Positions 15,413 through 22,929 of a stretch of 64,000 nucleotides of DNA are shown piece after piece. Each line of letters begins with the position of its first letter. The first letter of the stretch is position 1. The notes beneath the pieces are model-generated. The model saw only the letters and a list, made by a program, of their open reading frames with translations. It had not been told where the DNA came from and ran no database searches. The stretch is from Flavobacterium sp. (GTDB lineage Bacteria > Bacteroidota > Bacteroidia > Flavobacteriales > Flavobacteriaceae): positions 62,001-126,000 of the forward strand of contig JACMLU010000023.1 of NCBI GenBank assembly GCA_014379405.1. Reading direction: 5' to 3'. The position numbers and the translations under genes were made by a program.

Positions 15413-16216
15413 ATGAACATCGGAAAGTATGTGGAATTGTATTCCGAAGATTTAAAATTGAAAAACTATTCTGAAAATACGATTTCAAACTATTGTAGTC
15501 AGGTGAAATTATTTTTGGAGTATTTCAACAATGTGGCCACCAAACCTCCTGAAATTTCAGAAAAACAAATTAAACAATGGTTATTGTTAGCCAAGTCAAT
15601 CAACGGTCGGAAACATCGAATTTCTGCCGTGAAATTGTTTTATCAATTAACAGGAAAGCAGCCGTTGAAATTTAAACACATTGAATATCCAAGATCCGAA
15701 AGAAAACTTCCTCAAATCATCGAAAAGGAATTTCTGTTGGATGCAATTGCCAAAATTACCAACACAAAACACAAAGCAATTATTGCGCTGGCTTATTCTA
15801 CCGGAATGCGAGTTTCAGAAGTTTGTAACCTGAAAATTGCAGATATTGACAGCAAACGAATGATTATTACCATTCGGCAAAGTAAAGGCCGCAAGGATAG
15901 GATTGTGGGATTATCAGAGAAGATACTGGAGATACTTCGAATTTATTTCACGGAATACCATCCAAAGGAATTTTTATTCAATGGCCAGTTTGATTTGCGT
16001 TATTCGCACACCAGCTGCAACCAGATCGTAAAGAAATATCTAGGCAAAGATTATCACTTTCATTTGTTGCGACATTCAAACGCAACCGCTTTGCTAGAAG
16101 CAGGAACCGATCTAAGAATCATTCAGAAACATCTAGGACATTCCAGTAGCAAAACGACTGAAATTTACACGCACGTCAGCACAAATGTGTTGTCCAAAAT
16201 GGCATTACCCATTTGA
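15413..16216 (+). CDS. XerC/D-like tyrosine recombinase adjacent to the cassette array
   Basis: A 267-residue site-specific recombinase with a SAM-like N-terminal DNA-binding domain (1-85) and a complete catalytic set: R133 (TGMRVSE), K158 (SKGRKDR), H217-x-x-R220 (HLLRH), H243 (LGHSSSKTTE) and Y252 (IYTHV). It is in the family with KTTEIYTHV near the tyrosine, the same general clade as XerC/D and integron integrases, but I see no 16-20 residue IntI-specific insertion between the lysine and HxxR boxes. It is separate from the prophage integrase at 44.6 kb. Its position 65 bp after the last cassette ORF makes it the candidate enzyme for cassette exchange. The alternative is an unrelated phage resolvase or invertase. 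Confidence 0.85.
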   Translation: MNIGKYVELYSEDLKLKNYSENTISNYCSQVKLFLEYFNNVATKPPEISEKQIKQWLLLAKSINGRKHRISAVKLFYQLTGKQPLKFKHIEYPRSERKLPQIIEKEFLLDAIAKITNTKHKAIIALAYSTGMRVSEVCNLKIADIDSKRMIITIRQSKGRKDRIVGLSEKILEILRIYFTEYHPKEFLFNGQFDLRYSHTSCNQIVKKYLGKDYHFHLLRHSNATALLEAGTDLRIIQKHLGHSSSKTTEIYTHVSTNVLSKMALPI

Positions 16217-16241
16217 GTATTAATCATCGTCCAGTCATTCC

Positions 16242-16269
16242 AACCCGCTCCAATCGAGCGGGTTTTTTT
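16242..16269 (+). terminator. Terminator after the recombinase
   Basis: AACCCGCTC pairs with GAGCGGGTT (5-nt loop), followed by seven T in total. It ends the early/cassette transcription unit. Confidence 0.85.
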
Positions 16270-16400
16270 ATGCCGCCATCGGTCAGTAATTAAATAACCG
16301 GTTAGGCAGTCAGATTCTAAATGCCACCATCGGTCAGTAATTAAATAACCGGTTATGCAATGCCGCTCCAATATGCCTCCATCGGACGGTAATTAAATTT
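16270..16400. repeat. Three tandem ~51-bp direct repeats
   Basis: Units start at 16270, 16321 and 16373. The first two share ATGCC(G/A)CCATCGGTCAGTAA and continue identically through TTAAATAACCGGTTA; the third is partial and diverged (ATGCCTCCATCGGACGGTAA). No ORF spans them. Confidence 0.8.
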
Positions 16401-16438
16401 TCCCCCGAACCCCCGGTATTCAAAAGTTATGGCAAGGA

Positions 16439-16795
16439 TGTGGAGCTGTGGAACTGTGGGGCGTGATAGTCGAGAATGTTCCGGGATAACTGATCAATAA
16501 TCCAAAATTAAAATTCTCCAAATTCAAATTTTTTCAAAATTCCCCCGCACCCCCTGTTTGAAAAAAAGTCATCAAAAGCAAGCAGGGCGAAATATCGAGA
16601 AATAAAGGTTCCACAGTTCCACAGTTCCACATATATTTTAGAATCTTATATATATCAATACATTAACTCAATTTTCACGCTGTTTTTCTTTGTGGAACTT
16701 GTGGAACTATTTTTTTAAGCTCCTACAATTTTGGTATGGTTCCACACGGTTCCACGTTCTAACTGTTTGATTTACAATATGTGGAACTGTGGAAC
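16439..16795. repeat. Iteron-like cluster of GTTCCACA / TGTGGAAC motifs
   Basis: Nine exact copies of the 8-mer occur in a gene-free region. GTTCCACA is at 16608, 16616, 16624 (three abutting copies) and 16739; TGTGGAAC is at 16447, 16691, 16700, 16780 and 16788. Near matches are at 16439 and 16749. The copies come in head-to-tail pairs or triplets of both orientations with AT-rich DNA between, an arrangement expected for a replication origin or a cooperative regulator-binding region. Confidence 0.75.
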
Positions 16796-16819
16796 TAAAA
16801 AAACTAAAAAACATACATA

Positions 16820-16835
16820 AATTAATGTATATTTG
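16820..16835 (+). promoter_or_regulatory. Promoter candidate, AATTAATGTATATTTG
   Basis: The TATATTTG box (16828-16835) matches TAnnTTTG. The full 16-mer is repeated exactly at 36682-36697 before the structured RNA. Here it is part of a dyad (ATACAT...ATGTAT). It lies 29 bp before the first gene after the repeats. Confidence 0.6.
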
Positions 16836-16864
16836 TTTTAAAAAAAAACCTAAATATTTTTTTT

Positions 16865-17296
16865 ATGAACGACAAAGCTTCGGTTACTATCTACTTTCCT
16901 GTAAAGGCACACGTTTATAAGTTCTTGCAGGCTAAACTGGGTGAAAAATTAGTGGTCACCAAAAATAATTTCTATGGGAATTTAGTTTTGGACGTTTTGT
17001 CGAAGAAATACTGTGTTCTGGAGTCGGTCAGTGATGACATTACCTATCCGGTTGATATTTCCCTACGGTATATGGAGGATTTTGGAATTTTTATTGACAA
17101 GAAAATAATCAGGAAATTCAATTCACAGGTGGATCGCATCTTCAAAGAGGAATTGAGATCTTATGTTTCGATGAATAGCACCATGAACGGTTTGCAAAAA
17201 AAGCAATCTATCGAGCAATTTATTTTTCACTATAATTTGACCGAAGATGACATAAAACTAGAGACACTTTTGAAAGATATTGGTAGAAATATATAA
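16865..17296 (+). CDS. Hypothetical phage protein at the head of the late region (143 aa)
   Basis: The N-terminal VYKFLQAKLGEKLVVTKNNF stretch followed by GNLVLDVLSKK resembles a conserved hypothetical family in Bacteroidota prophages. The rest is helical and basic (KKIIRKFNSQVDRIFKEELR). It is monocistronic between its own promoter and terminator and lies directly downstream of the iteron-like repeats. A DNA-binding role at those repeats or in late gene control is possible but unproven. Confidence 0.6.
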   Translation: MNDKASVTIYFPVKAHVYKFLQAKLGEKLVVTKNNFYGNLVLDVLSKKYCVLESVSDDITYPVDISLRYMEDFGIFIDKKIIRKFNSQVDRIFKEELRSYVSMNSTMNGLQKKQSIEQFIFHYNLTEDDIKLETLLKDIGRNI

Positions 17297-17332
17297 AAGG
17301 ACAAATTTTTTTTCCCACGATTTGTCCTTTGA
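17296..17332 (+). terminator. Terminator after the monocistronic regulator candidate
   Basis: AAAGGACAAAT (17296-17306) pairs perfectly with ATTTGTCCTTT (17320-17330). Confidence 0.75.
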
Positions 17333-17375
17333 TTTTAGGCCATTTTATACATAAATTAATTGATATCCATACAAC

Positions 17376-17825
17376 ATGATCCACGCTCTCACTTCCGAAA
17401 ATTATAAAAACATAAACAAGGTTTCCATCTTGGATGCCAAGGACGTTTTTTATCCTTTGAAATACGTGTTGCAAAAGCGTGACATTGCTTTCGATGAAGA
17501 TTTGGCTCTTGTGATCATCCCTTTGCCGGAAGACATCAAGTATCCAGCTACCAGCAAAATGACTGATGCGGGAATGCTTAAAGATTACAAGATAGAAATC
17601 TCCACAAACAACCAACTCCCGGAGACCGAAGCGCAACTGGAAAAGAAGGTAAACCGGAAGGTTATCGTGGTTTTGCATCATAATTATGGCAAGATCATTA
17701 TAGGTTGCAACGAAATGCCGTTGGAGTTTTTGTATAATGACGACAACTCGACCAATCCCCAAGTCGATAATGGTTATACGGTTTCGTGCCGTGGAAACGC
17801 TTATTTCTTAAAGGTTTCTCTTTAA
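17376..17825 (+). CDS. Hypothetical phage protein (149 aa)
   Basis: A mixed alpha/beta protein with hydrophobic strands (KVIVVLHHNYGKIIIGCNEM). No domain is recognised. It is preceded by ATACATAAATTAAT, shared with the promoter region at 16.8 kb, and followed by a long perfect hairpin. By position it may be a head-associated or accessory protein. Confidence 0.6.
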   Translation: MIHALTSENYKNINKVSILDAKDVFYPLKYVLQKRDIAFDEDLALVIIPLPEDIKYPATSKMTDAGMLKDYKIEISTNNQLPETEAQLEKKVNRKVIVVLHHNYGKIIIGCNEMPLEFLYNDDNSTNPQVDNGYTVSCRGNAYFLKVSL

Positions 17826-17856
17826 ATCCTGTCCTTTTTAAAGGCTTGATATCGTA

Positions 17857-17897
17857 GTAAAATTGTATCGTCATTAATAGTAACGATACAATTTTAC
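17857..17897 (+). terminator. Perfect 15-bp hairpin directly before the protease start
   Basis: GTAAAATTGTATCGT pairs perfectly with ACGATACAATTTTAC around an 11-nt loop. It ends 3 bp before the TTG start at 17901. It may act as a terminator (followed by ATTTT) or as an mRNA structure controlling translation of the protease. Confidence 0.5.
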
Positions 17898-17900
17898 ATT

Positions 17901-19241
17901 TTGAGCGTAAAAAATCTACATTCTTTAATTAACGGCCGATGGTTTATTGATAAGCCATACGGTCATTCTCTTTTGCCTTCCTTATTTTCAATATTGGAAG
18001 GTAAAGACGTGTCTATTAAGTCTGGGGAACTCGAACCAGAGATTTTTATTTCGTTAAAAAAATCCAATGCTTCAATAATTGCAGCGTCTGGATTTGACTC
18101 TGGAAACAATGACAGCGAATATGTTGCCGTCATTAATTTGAAAGATCCCATTTATAAGTACAACCAGGAATGCGGACCAAGTGGCACAAAATCGAAAATG
18201 CAAGGAATGAGATCCTATGCGCAAGATCCAAACTGCATTGGTGTGGTTCTGGACATCGATTCAGGGGGTGGCCAAGTTTCTGGAACTCCAGAATTTTATG
18301 ATTTTATCAGGGCATTCAAAAAGCCGGTTGTTTCTTATACAGATGGTTTGATGTGTTCTGCCGCTTACTACATTGGTTCTGCCGCTTCTCATATCATTGC
18401 CAATAAACGTGCTGATGCCATTGGGAGCATTGGCGTGATGGTTTCATTTATTGATTTTTCTGGAATTTACGAAAAACAAGGAGCCAAACTGATCACGGAA
18501 TATGCCACGCAATCGACCGAAAAGAACAAAGCTTTCGAAGAATTGTTGAAAGGCAATCCAGATCTCTACATCAAAACAGAATTGGATCCCATTGCCGAGG
18601 ATTTCATAAATGACATTAAAGCCGTTCGACCAGGAATTGATCCATTGGTTTTCAAGGGAGGAACTTGGAACGCTCAGGAGTCATTGGATAAAAAACTAAT
18701 TGATTCCATTGGCACGCTTCAAGATGCCGTGAACAAAGTTTTCGAACTTTCAGATACAGGAAATTCAAACAATAATAGTAATCAAAACAAAAAAAAATCT
18801 ATGTCAAACACAAAAGGCTTTCCTGTGCTTCAGGGGATTCTTGGGATTGAAGGAACTGGCATCGCCACCATTTCGACAATAACCGGAAAAAAAGGAGTAC
18901 AAATTACGGAGGCACAACTTGAGACATTAGAAGCGAATTTAGCGGCTCAGGAAGCGGCTCTTACCGCTGCTAATACCAAAGCAACAACTGCTGTATCAGC
19001 CGTGACCGCTTTGGAAGGTGTAATTAATACAGCCGTGACAACTGCTGGATTAGAAAAAGCTGTTGAAGCTACTGCAACAACAGAATCGAAAATCACTTTG
19101 CTAAGTGCAACGGTGGTTAAATACGGAAAACAGTCCGGTGCAATTATCACCAAGCCAAAAGCTGAAGGTGATTCTTTTGAAGAAGCTGACAGTATTGTAA
19201 ATGCTGCTGATTCACACAACGATGCGTATAACAAAGCTTAA
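17901..19241 (+). CDS. Prohead protease (S49/SppA-type) fused to a C-terminal scaffold region
   Basis: Residues about 1-290 form an S49 peptidase. DIDSGGGQVSGTPE is near 115, the Ser motif DGLMCSAAYYIGSAAS places the nucleophile at S153, GSIGVMVSFIDFSG follows, and K208 is a candidate general base. After an Asn/Lys linker, residues 301-446 are Ala/Thr-rich and helical (LEANLAAQEAALTAANTKAT), like a capsid scaffold. An in-frame ATG at 18801 (residue 301) after an A-rich tract could give free scaffold, as in lambda C/Nu3. The start is a TTG; no nearer ATG preserves the conserved N-terminus (LINGRWFIDKPYGHSLLPSL). The next gene is the major capsid protein. Confidence 0.8.
   Translation: MSVKNLHSLINGRWFIDKPYGHSLLPSLFSILEGKDVSIKSGELEPEIFISLKKSNASIIAASGFDSGNNDSEYVAVINLKDPIYKYNQECGPSGTKSKMQGMRSYAQDPNCIGVVLDIDSGGGQVSGTPEFYDFIRAFKKPVVSYTDGLMCSAAYYIGSAASHIIANKRADAIGSIGVMVSFIDFSGIYEKQGAKLITEYATQSTEKNKAFEELLKGNPDLYIKTELDPIAEDFINDIKAVRPGIDPLVFKGGTWNAQESLDKKLIDSIGTLQDAVNKVFELSDTGNSNNNSNQNKKKSMSNTKGFPVLQGILGIEGTGIATISTITGKKGVQITEAQLETLEANLAAQEAALTAANTKATTAVSAVTALEGVINTAVTTAGLEKAVEATATTESKITLLSATVVKYGKQSGAIITKPKAEGDSFEEADSIVNAADSHNDAYNKA
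18801..19241 (+). CDS. Possible nested scaffold protein (internal start of the protease gene)
   Basis: An ATG in frame with the protease (MSNTKGFPVLQGILG, 146 aa) follows an A-rich stretch (AAAACAAAAAAAAATCT) that could act as a ribosome-binding region. Its sequence begins exactly where the peptidase domain and linker end. Independent translation is an inference by analogy with lambda Nu3. Confidence 0.45.
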   Translation: MSNTKGFPVLQGILGIEGTGIATISTITGKKGVQITEAQLETLEANLAAQEAALTAANTKATTAVSAVTALEGVINTAVTTAGLEKAVEATATTESKITLLSATVVKYGKQSGAIITKPKAEGDSFEEADSIVNAADSHNDAYNKA

Positions 19242-19251
19242 TTAATAAGAT

Positions 19252-20259
19252 ATGTCAGTAAACATTGATCAGGTTTTAGAAGAAACCAAAAAATTCGCAG
19301 CACAGAATCCAAGGATTTTGAATGCCGCTATGATGTCTAACGAAATTGTATTGAACAAATACGCCAAACTTGTCCCAAAGATTAGAGGTGAATTTGCTTC
19401 TGTCAATTCAGTTATGGGACACGTTGTTCAACAATTCGGTGCTACTTGGACAGAAACTGCCGATGTACAATTCAGAGGGAAACAATCTAGAAGTTATCAT
19501 CAAAAAGTAAATTTTGCTTTCACTCCAGCCGAGATTCTTGGTTCTTGGATTCAGCAAAAATATGATGAAGGTGTTGATTTGAAAGATAAAACCATCTCGA
19601 AACACGTGATGACAATGCTTTCTGCAAAAATCATCAGCGATGTGAACATTCTTTCCGTGAAAGGGGTTTATGATGCCGCACAGCCGACAGTATTTGGAAA
19701 ATCAATGAATGGTTTGAATAAAATTCATACAGACTTATTGGCTAACACCGATAATCCTTGTTTTATTATTCCAACGGATGCCATTGATGACACCAATATT
19801 CTTGATGTTGTTTTGCAATTTGAAAAAGGAATACCAGAAGCTTGTATTGATATGGTTAAGGGAATAAAAATGAGCCGTACCAATGCCCAAAATCACAAAC
19901 TTCTTTATGAAGAAGCTTTTGGTAAAAACCAAGACTACAAAGGAGACAAAGGAAACCGTACTCGTTTAGGAGAACGTGAAATCCATGTTATTCCGGGGAT
20001 GTCCAATGCGGTGATTGAAGGAACTGTTGAATTTAATTTTGGTAAGTTCATTGATGTTATTGAAAATCCAGCAACAATTACCGATGTGCAAAAACTTGAT
20101 TATAAAATCAAAGTTTTTGGGGAGTTTTCTCTTGGGTATGATTATATCGTGAATGAATTAGTATTCCTTAATTCTCCTACTGTTTTGTATAGAGGTTTGA
20201 GAGATGCAGATCTTGATAAATTGTACTATCCTGAAGAAGTATTTACTTACGCACCGTAG
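19252..20259 (+). CDS. Major capsid protein (HK97-fold candidate)
   Basis: A 335-residue protein directly after the protease/scaffold. It begins with a helical arm (1-60), has an internal region with EILGSWIQQKYDEGVDLKDK and a C-terminal beta-rich part (FGEFSLGYDYIVNELVFLN). Length and genome position fit the major capsid protein of siphoviruses. I rely on context more than on a specific motif. Confidence 0.75.
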   Translation: MSVNIDQVLEETKKFAAQNPRILNAAMMSNEIVLNKYAKLVPKIRGEFASVNSVMGHVVQQFGATWTETADVQFRGKQSRSYHQKVNFAFTPAEILGSWIQQKYDEGVDLKDKTISKHVMTMLSAKIISDVNILSVKGVYDAAQPTVFGKSMNGLNKIHTDLLANTDNPCFIIPTDAIDDTNILDVVLQFEKGIPEACIDMVKGIKMSRTNAQNHKLLYEEAFGKNQDYKGDKGNRTRLGEREIHVIPGMSNAVIEGTVEFNFGKFIDVIENPATITDVQKLDYKIKVFGEFSLGYDYIVNELVFLNSPTVLYRGLRDADLDKLYYPEEVFTYAP

Positions 20260-20263
20260 TATT

Positions 20264-20830
20264 ATGGAAGAATTAGTAAAAAAAGCAACAGAGCTCGGCA
20301 TTGAGAATGCCGAGGCTCTTTCGCCTTCACAATTAAAGAAAGCAATTGCCAAGGCTGAAAAAGAGGTGGTGGTTATTCCTGAAACAACTCAGGAAGATAC
20401 TGCTGAAATCGTTGTTCCTGAAACAACTCAAGAAGAAATTCAAGAAGAAACTCCAGAAAGCATTGTTCCTGGTGTGAGCGATGAAGATGCTTTTATGTTG
20501 GCCAGACAGGCAGAAATTGTTTCTACAATGTCAAGAATATTGGGTATTGACGATATCGATACTTTGAGTCTGGAAGAAGTGGAAGCAATTTTGGAAAAAT
20601 ACAAAAATGGAGTAACCATCAATGATATTCCTGTTGTAGATGCCGAAGAGTTGGGTAGAACTAGCAATAGTTTTGCCTGTAAAGGAAAAGAATACATCTT
20701 CCATGAAGATTCTCCAGCAGCATTCAGATACCTTGGGCAGTTTAGAACCCAAGAAGAATGGATGTCTGATGAAGATGCCATGGAGTTGATGGTTGCAGGG
20801 AATTTATCATTTTTAACTTTAAAAAAATAA
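20264..20830 (+). CDS. Head-associated phage protein with N-terminal HeH/LEM-like motif
   Basis: I use the ATG at 20264, 4 bp after the capsid stop (188 aa). The first 35 residues (ELVKKATELGIENAEALSPS then QLKKAI) resemble a short HeH/SAP-type helix-extension-helix. A duplicated acidic linker follows (VVIPETTQED, VVPETTQEE). The C-terminal part (KGKEYIFHEDSPAAFRYLGQ) is unassigned. It is likely a head completion or decoration component by position. Confidence 0.55.
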   Translation: MEELVKKATELGIENAEALSPSQLKKAIAKAEKEVVVIPETTQEDTAEIVVPETTQEEIQEETPESIVPGVSDEDAFMLARQAEIVSTMSRILGIDDIDTLSLEEVEAILEKYKNGVTINDIPVVDAEELGRTSNSFACKGKEYIFHEDSPAAFRYLGQFRTQEEWMSDEDAMELMVAGNLSFLTLKK

Positions 20831-20833
20831 GCT

Positions 20834-21388
20834 ATGAGTTGTTTTGAAAATATGGCTACAGAGGATTTAGATCAATGTTTAAATCAAGAATTACAGGCGG
20901 GAGTTTCAGAAGTTGGCGTTCATTATGCCGTGCATAGTGACATTACCACTTTCCCAATGCCTATTAATTTTGACGATCCTACTTTTACGTATGAAAAAGC
21001 GGTTGAAGTTGCTTTTCCGATTGTTTTTGCTGCAGGAAAAGGGTTTGGAAAAATTGTGGTGCAATCTGATACTGGAGAAGTTCAGTTGGAGGCCGGTGGA
21101 AATAAAGGAAACAAAAAATTGAAATCAATTTTCTCTTTTTATGTTGCTGGAAACGACAAAAGGCTATTGGGTTTCATTAGAGCCAGATTGAACACGCCAA
21201 TGTTATTTTGCGTTACCGAACGAAATGGACAAAAACGTTTAGTTGGCGACAAATTCAACCCAGCCTATATGACTGAGGTTAAAGGAACCACTGGTAAAGG
21301 AGGGGAAGATGACAAAGGTGTTCAATTTTCGATTGAATCTTATTGCATTCCTATCGTGTACGAAAGCACGATTCAACTTCCTGCTTAA
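20834..21388 (+). CDS. Structural phage protein, possible tail tube (184 aa)
   Basis: A beta-rich protein with Gly-Lys loops (EAGGNKGNKKLKS, VKGTTGKGGEDDKG) and the ending QFSIESYCIPIVYESTIQL. The size suits a major tail or head decoration protein. There is no decisive motif. The stop overlaps the next start (TAATG). Confidence 0.5.
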   Translation: MSCFENMATEDLDQCLNQELQAGVSEVGVHYAVHSDITTFPMPINFDDPTFTYEKAVEVAFPIVFAAGKGFGKIVVQSDTGEVQLEAGGNKGNKKLKSIFSFYVAGNDKRLLGFIRARLNTPMLFCVTERNGQKRLVGDKFNPAYMTEVKGTTGKGGEDDKGVQFSIESYCIPIVYESTIQLPA

Positions 21389-21693
21389 TGCAAAAGTTGT
21401 TTGAAATAGTAAATCTACCAACGCCTTGCCCATTCATTTTGCAGGATGGGTCAAGGTTTGATTTACGCACCGGAATCCCGAACAATTCACTTGAAGTGTT
21501 CAAGTCTGGATTTGCTCATTTGGGATTAAAGCCTGGTGCGGAAAAGCTTTTTAAGAAAGAAACGGAAGGAGCAATTATTCTGTTGATTCAGAAAGCAAAA
21601 CGCATCGAAGACGTTGAAATTCTGGCATTGGCAAAACCTGACAGCGAAAAAGTTCAGGAAGCGGCCAAAGCCAAAATAGCACAATTTAAGTAA
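21388..21693 (+). CDS. Hypothetical phage protein, possible tail chaperone-position gene (101 aa)
   Basis: The start codon overlaps the preceding stop by one base, so translation is probably coupled. The C-terminal half is Lys/Ala-rich and helical (LALAKPDSEKVQEAAKAKIA). The function is unknown. Confidence 0.55.
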   Translation: MQKLFEIVNLPTPCPFILQDGSRFDLRTGIPNNSLEVFKSGFAHLGLKPGAEKLFKKETEGAIILLIQKAKRIEDVEILALAKPDSEKVQEAAKAKIAQFK

Positions 21694-21714
21694 CCAATTA
21701 AAACCTTTCATATT

Positions 21715-22116
21715 ATGAAAAAAATGTTGTTAATCGCAATTGGACTGATGTTCTCTTGTTTGTCGGCAAAGCCTTTGCCAGATCATTTACCAATGGTCAA
21801 TTATGAAAAAATTACGATTCAAACGCCTCATTCGATTTTTGAAGCACAAGGTTTGTTCGTAGAAAATGTTGTCGTTTCAGACTTATTTGTACAACCTACA
21901 AAATCTGTACAGAGGCAAACGTTTAATTATGTCTCGAACGTGAGTCTCATTGATTTGGCTTTGGTTTACCAGCCTATTCTTTATGAACGTTCTGACAAAA
22001 TTAATCCGGTAGCTGATTACGATATTTATAAGGCGAAGGATAAATTTAAAAATGAAATAGTAGTCGACAATTCTTTTCGAATACAGAATGTTCCAAAAAA
22101 TTTTGAATTAGTGTAG
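21715..22116 (+). CDS. Secreted/periplasmic hypothetical protein (133 aa)
   Basis: MKKMLLIAIGLMFSCLSAKP is a clear Sec signal peptide; the cysteine at 15 could be part of a lipobox-like end. The mature part is unassigned and beta-type. An exported protein among head genes is more likely an accessory (host-modifying) gene than a virion component. A strong terminator follows. Confidence 0.6.
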   Translation: MKKMLLIAIGLMFSCLSAKPLPDHLPMVNYEKITIQTPHSIFEAQGLFVENVVVSDLFVQPTKSVQRQTFNYVSNVSLIDLALVYQPILYERSDKINPVADYDIYKAKDKFKNEIVVDNSFRIQNVPKNFELV

Positions 22117-22140
22117 AAATTTTGGGTTAGTTAATTTGGT

Positions 22141-22176
22141 AAAAGCTCTAGACCTTGATGTCTAGAGCTTTTTTTT
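22141..22176 (+). terminator. Intrinsic terminator
   Basis: AAAAGCTCTAGA pairs perfectly with TCTAGAGCTTTT (8-nt loop), followed by further T residues. Confidence 0.85.
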
Positions 22177-22188
22177 AATCTTTCATTT

Positions 22189-22929
22189 ATGGATATACAA
22201 TCGTGGTTTAGTTCTCAAGGCTCCTATGCTGATGGCTTATTGCTTTACAGCCAATTACCATCGTGCAACCAGAACCTAATGAGAAGCTTTGCCAAGGAAA
22301 ACACTTCTAATTTCCTTAAACTAAAATACGAGCTCAAAAAGGCATTATTATCTGGCCAAAGCTCAATTGTACCAAAAGCGGAAAAAATTGTTGCTGAGCC
22401 TAAAAAAGAGCCTAAACCCGAGCCGTTGTTGCAGGAAATTATAAAGCAATCTGCTGATCATTCTTTCGAGAAGGAAACGATGGCGATGTATCCAATGGAA
22501 TTGCACTCTACCTATCGTCAGAGGGTGAGTGATTTTTATTTGGCGTGTGAGTTGAAATTCCAATTGAACTCCATTGCCGATGATGACGAAGATGATGCAC
22601 TTAAACTAATTATTCAACTCGACGATCTGTGGACCAGGATTGATCGTGCGTGGATGATTCTGGGTCACTGGAAAGACCATAACCGGATTATGCCGACTGA
22701 AAGCCACGAAGATTTCTCTCAGGTTTCTGGTAATAAATTAGTAATGCTTCGAGACAACCTCCAGTCTAGCATTAGCAAACGAGAAAAGACTATTGAGTCG
22801 ATGCAGGAGCGTGTGAATGCGTCGCCGGAAGATCGAAGTCTCTTGAACTTGCTGAATCGAAAGCTGGAGCAGCTCGAGCAAAAGAAACTTGATTTAGAAA
22901 CCATTAGAAAAAAATTGAAAGATGAGTGA
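22189..22929 (+). CDS. Coiled-coil phage protein preceding the methyltransferase (246 aa)
   Basis: An N-terminal helical domain (1-60), a Pro/Glu/Lys linker (EPKKEPKPEP), a central all-helical region (about 95-190) and a C-terminal coiled coil (MQERVNASPEDRSLLNLLNR and following). The 8-base overlap with the ParB-methyltransferase gene suggests they work together. No known domain. Confidence 0.6.
   Translation: MDIQSWFSSQGSYADGLLLYSQLPSCNQNLMRSFAKENTSNFLKLKYELKKALLSGQSSIVPKAEKIVAEPKKEPKPEPLLQEIIKQSADHSFEKETMAMYPMELHSTYRQRVSDFYLACELKFQLNSIADDDEDDALKLIIQLDDLWTRIDRAWMILGHWKDHNRIMPTESHEDFSQVSGNKLVMLRDNLQSSISKREKTIESMQERVNASPEDRSLLNLLNRKLEQLEQKKLDLETIRKKLKDE

Larger units (their letters stand above)
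16217..16864. other. 648-bp non-coding region between early and late phage genes
   Basis: It holds the terminator, the 51-bp tandem repeats, the GTTCCACA cluster, two C-rich tracts (near 16399 and 16544), an AT-rich stretch (about 16630-16675) and a TATATTTG promoter box. I see no credible ORF in it. Confidence 0.7.

Noticed and set aside
15413..16216. Canonical IntI integron integrase
   Set aside because: No IntI-specific insertion between the catalytic lysine and HxxR motifs is visible, so only a general XerC/D-like label is supported.
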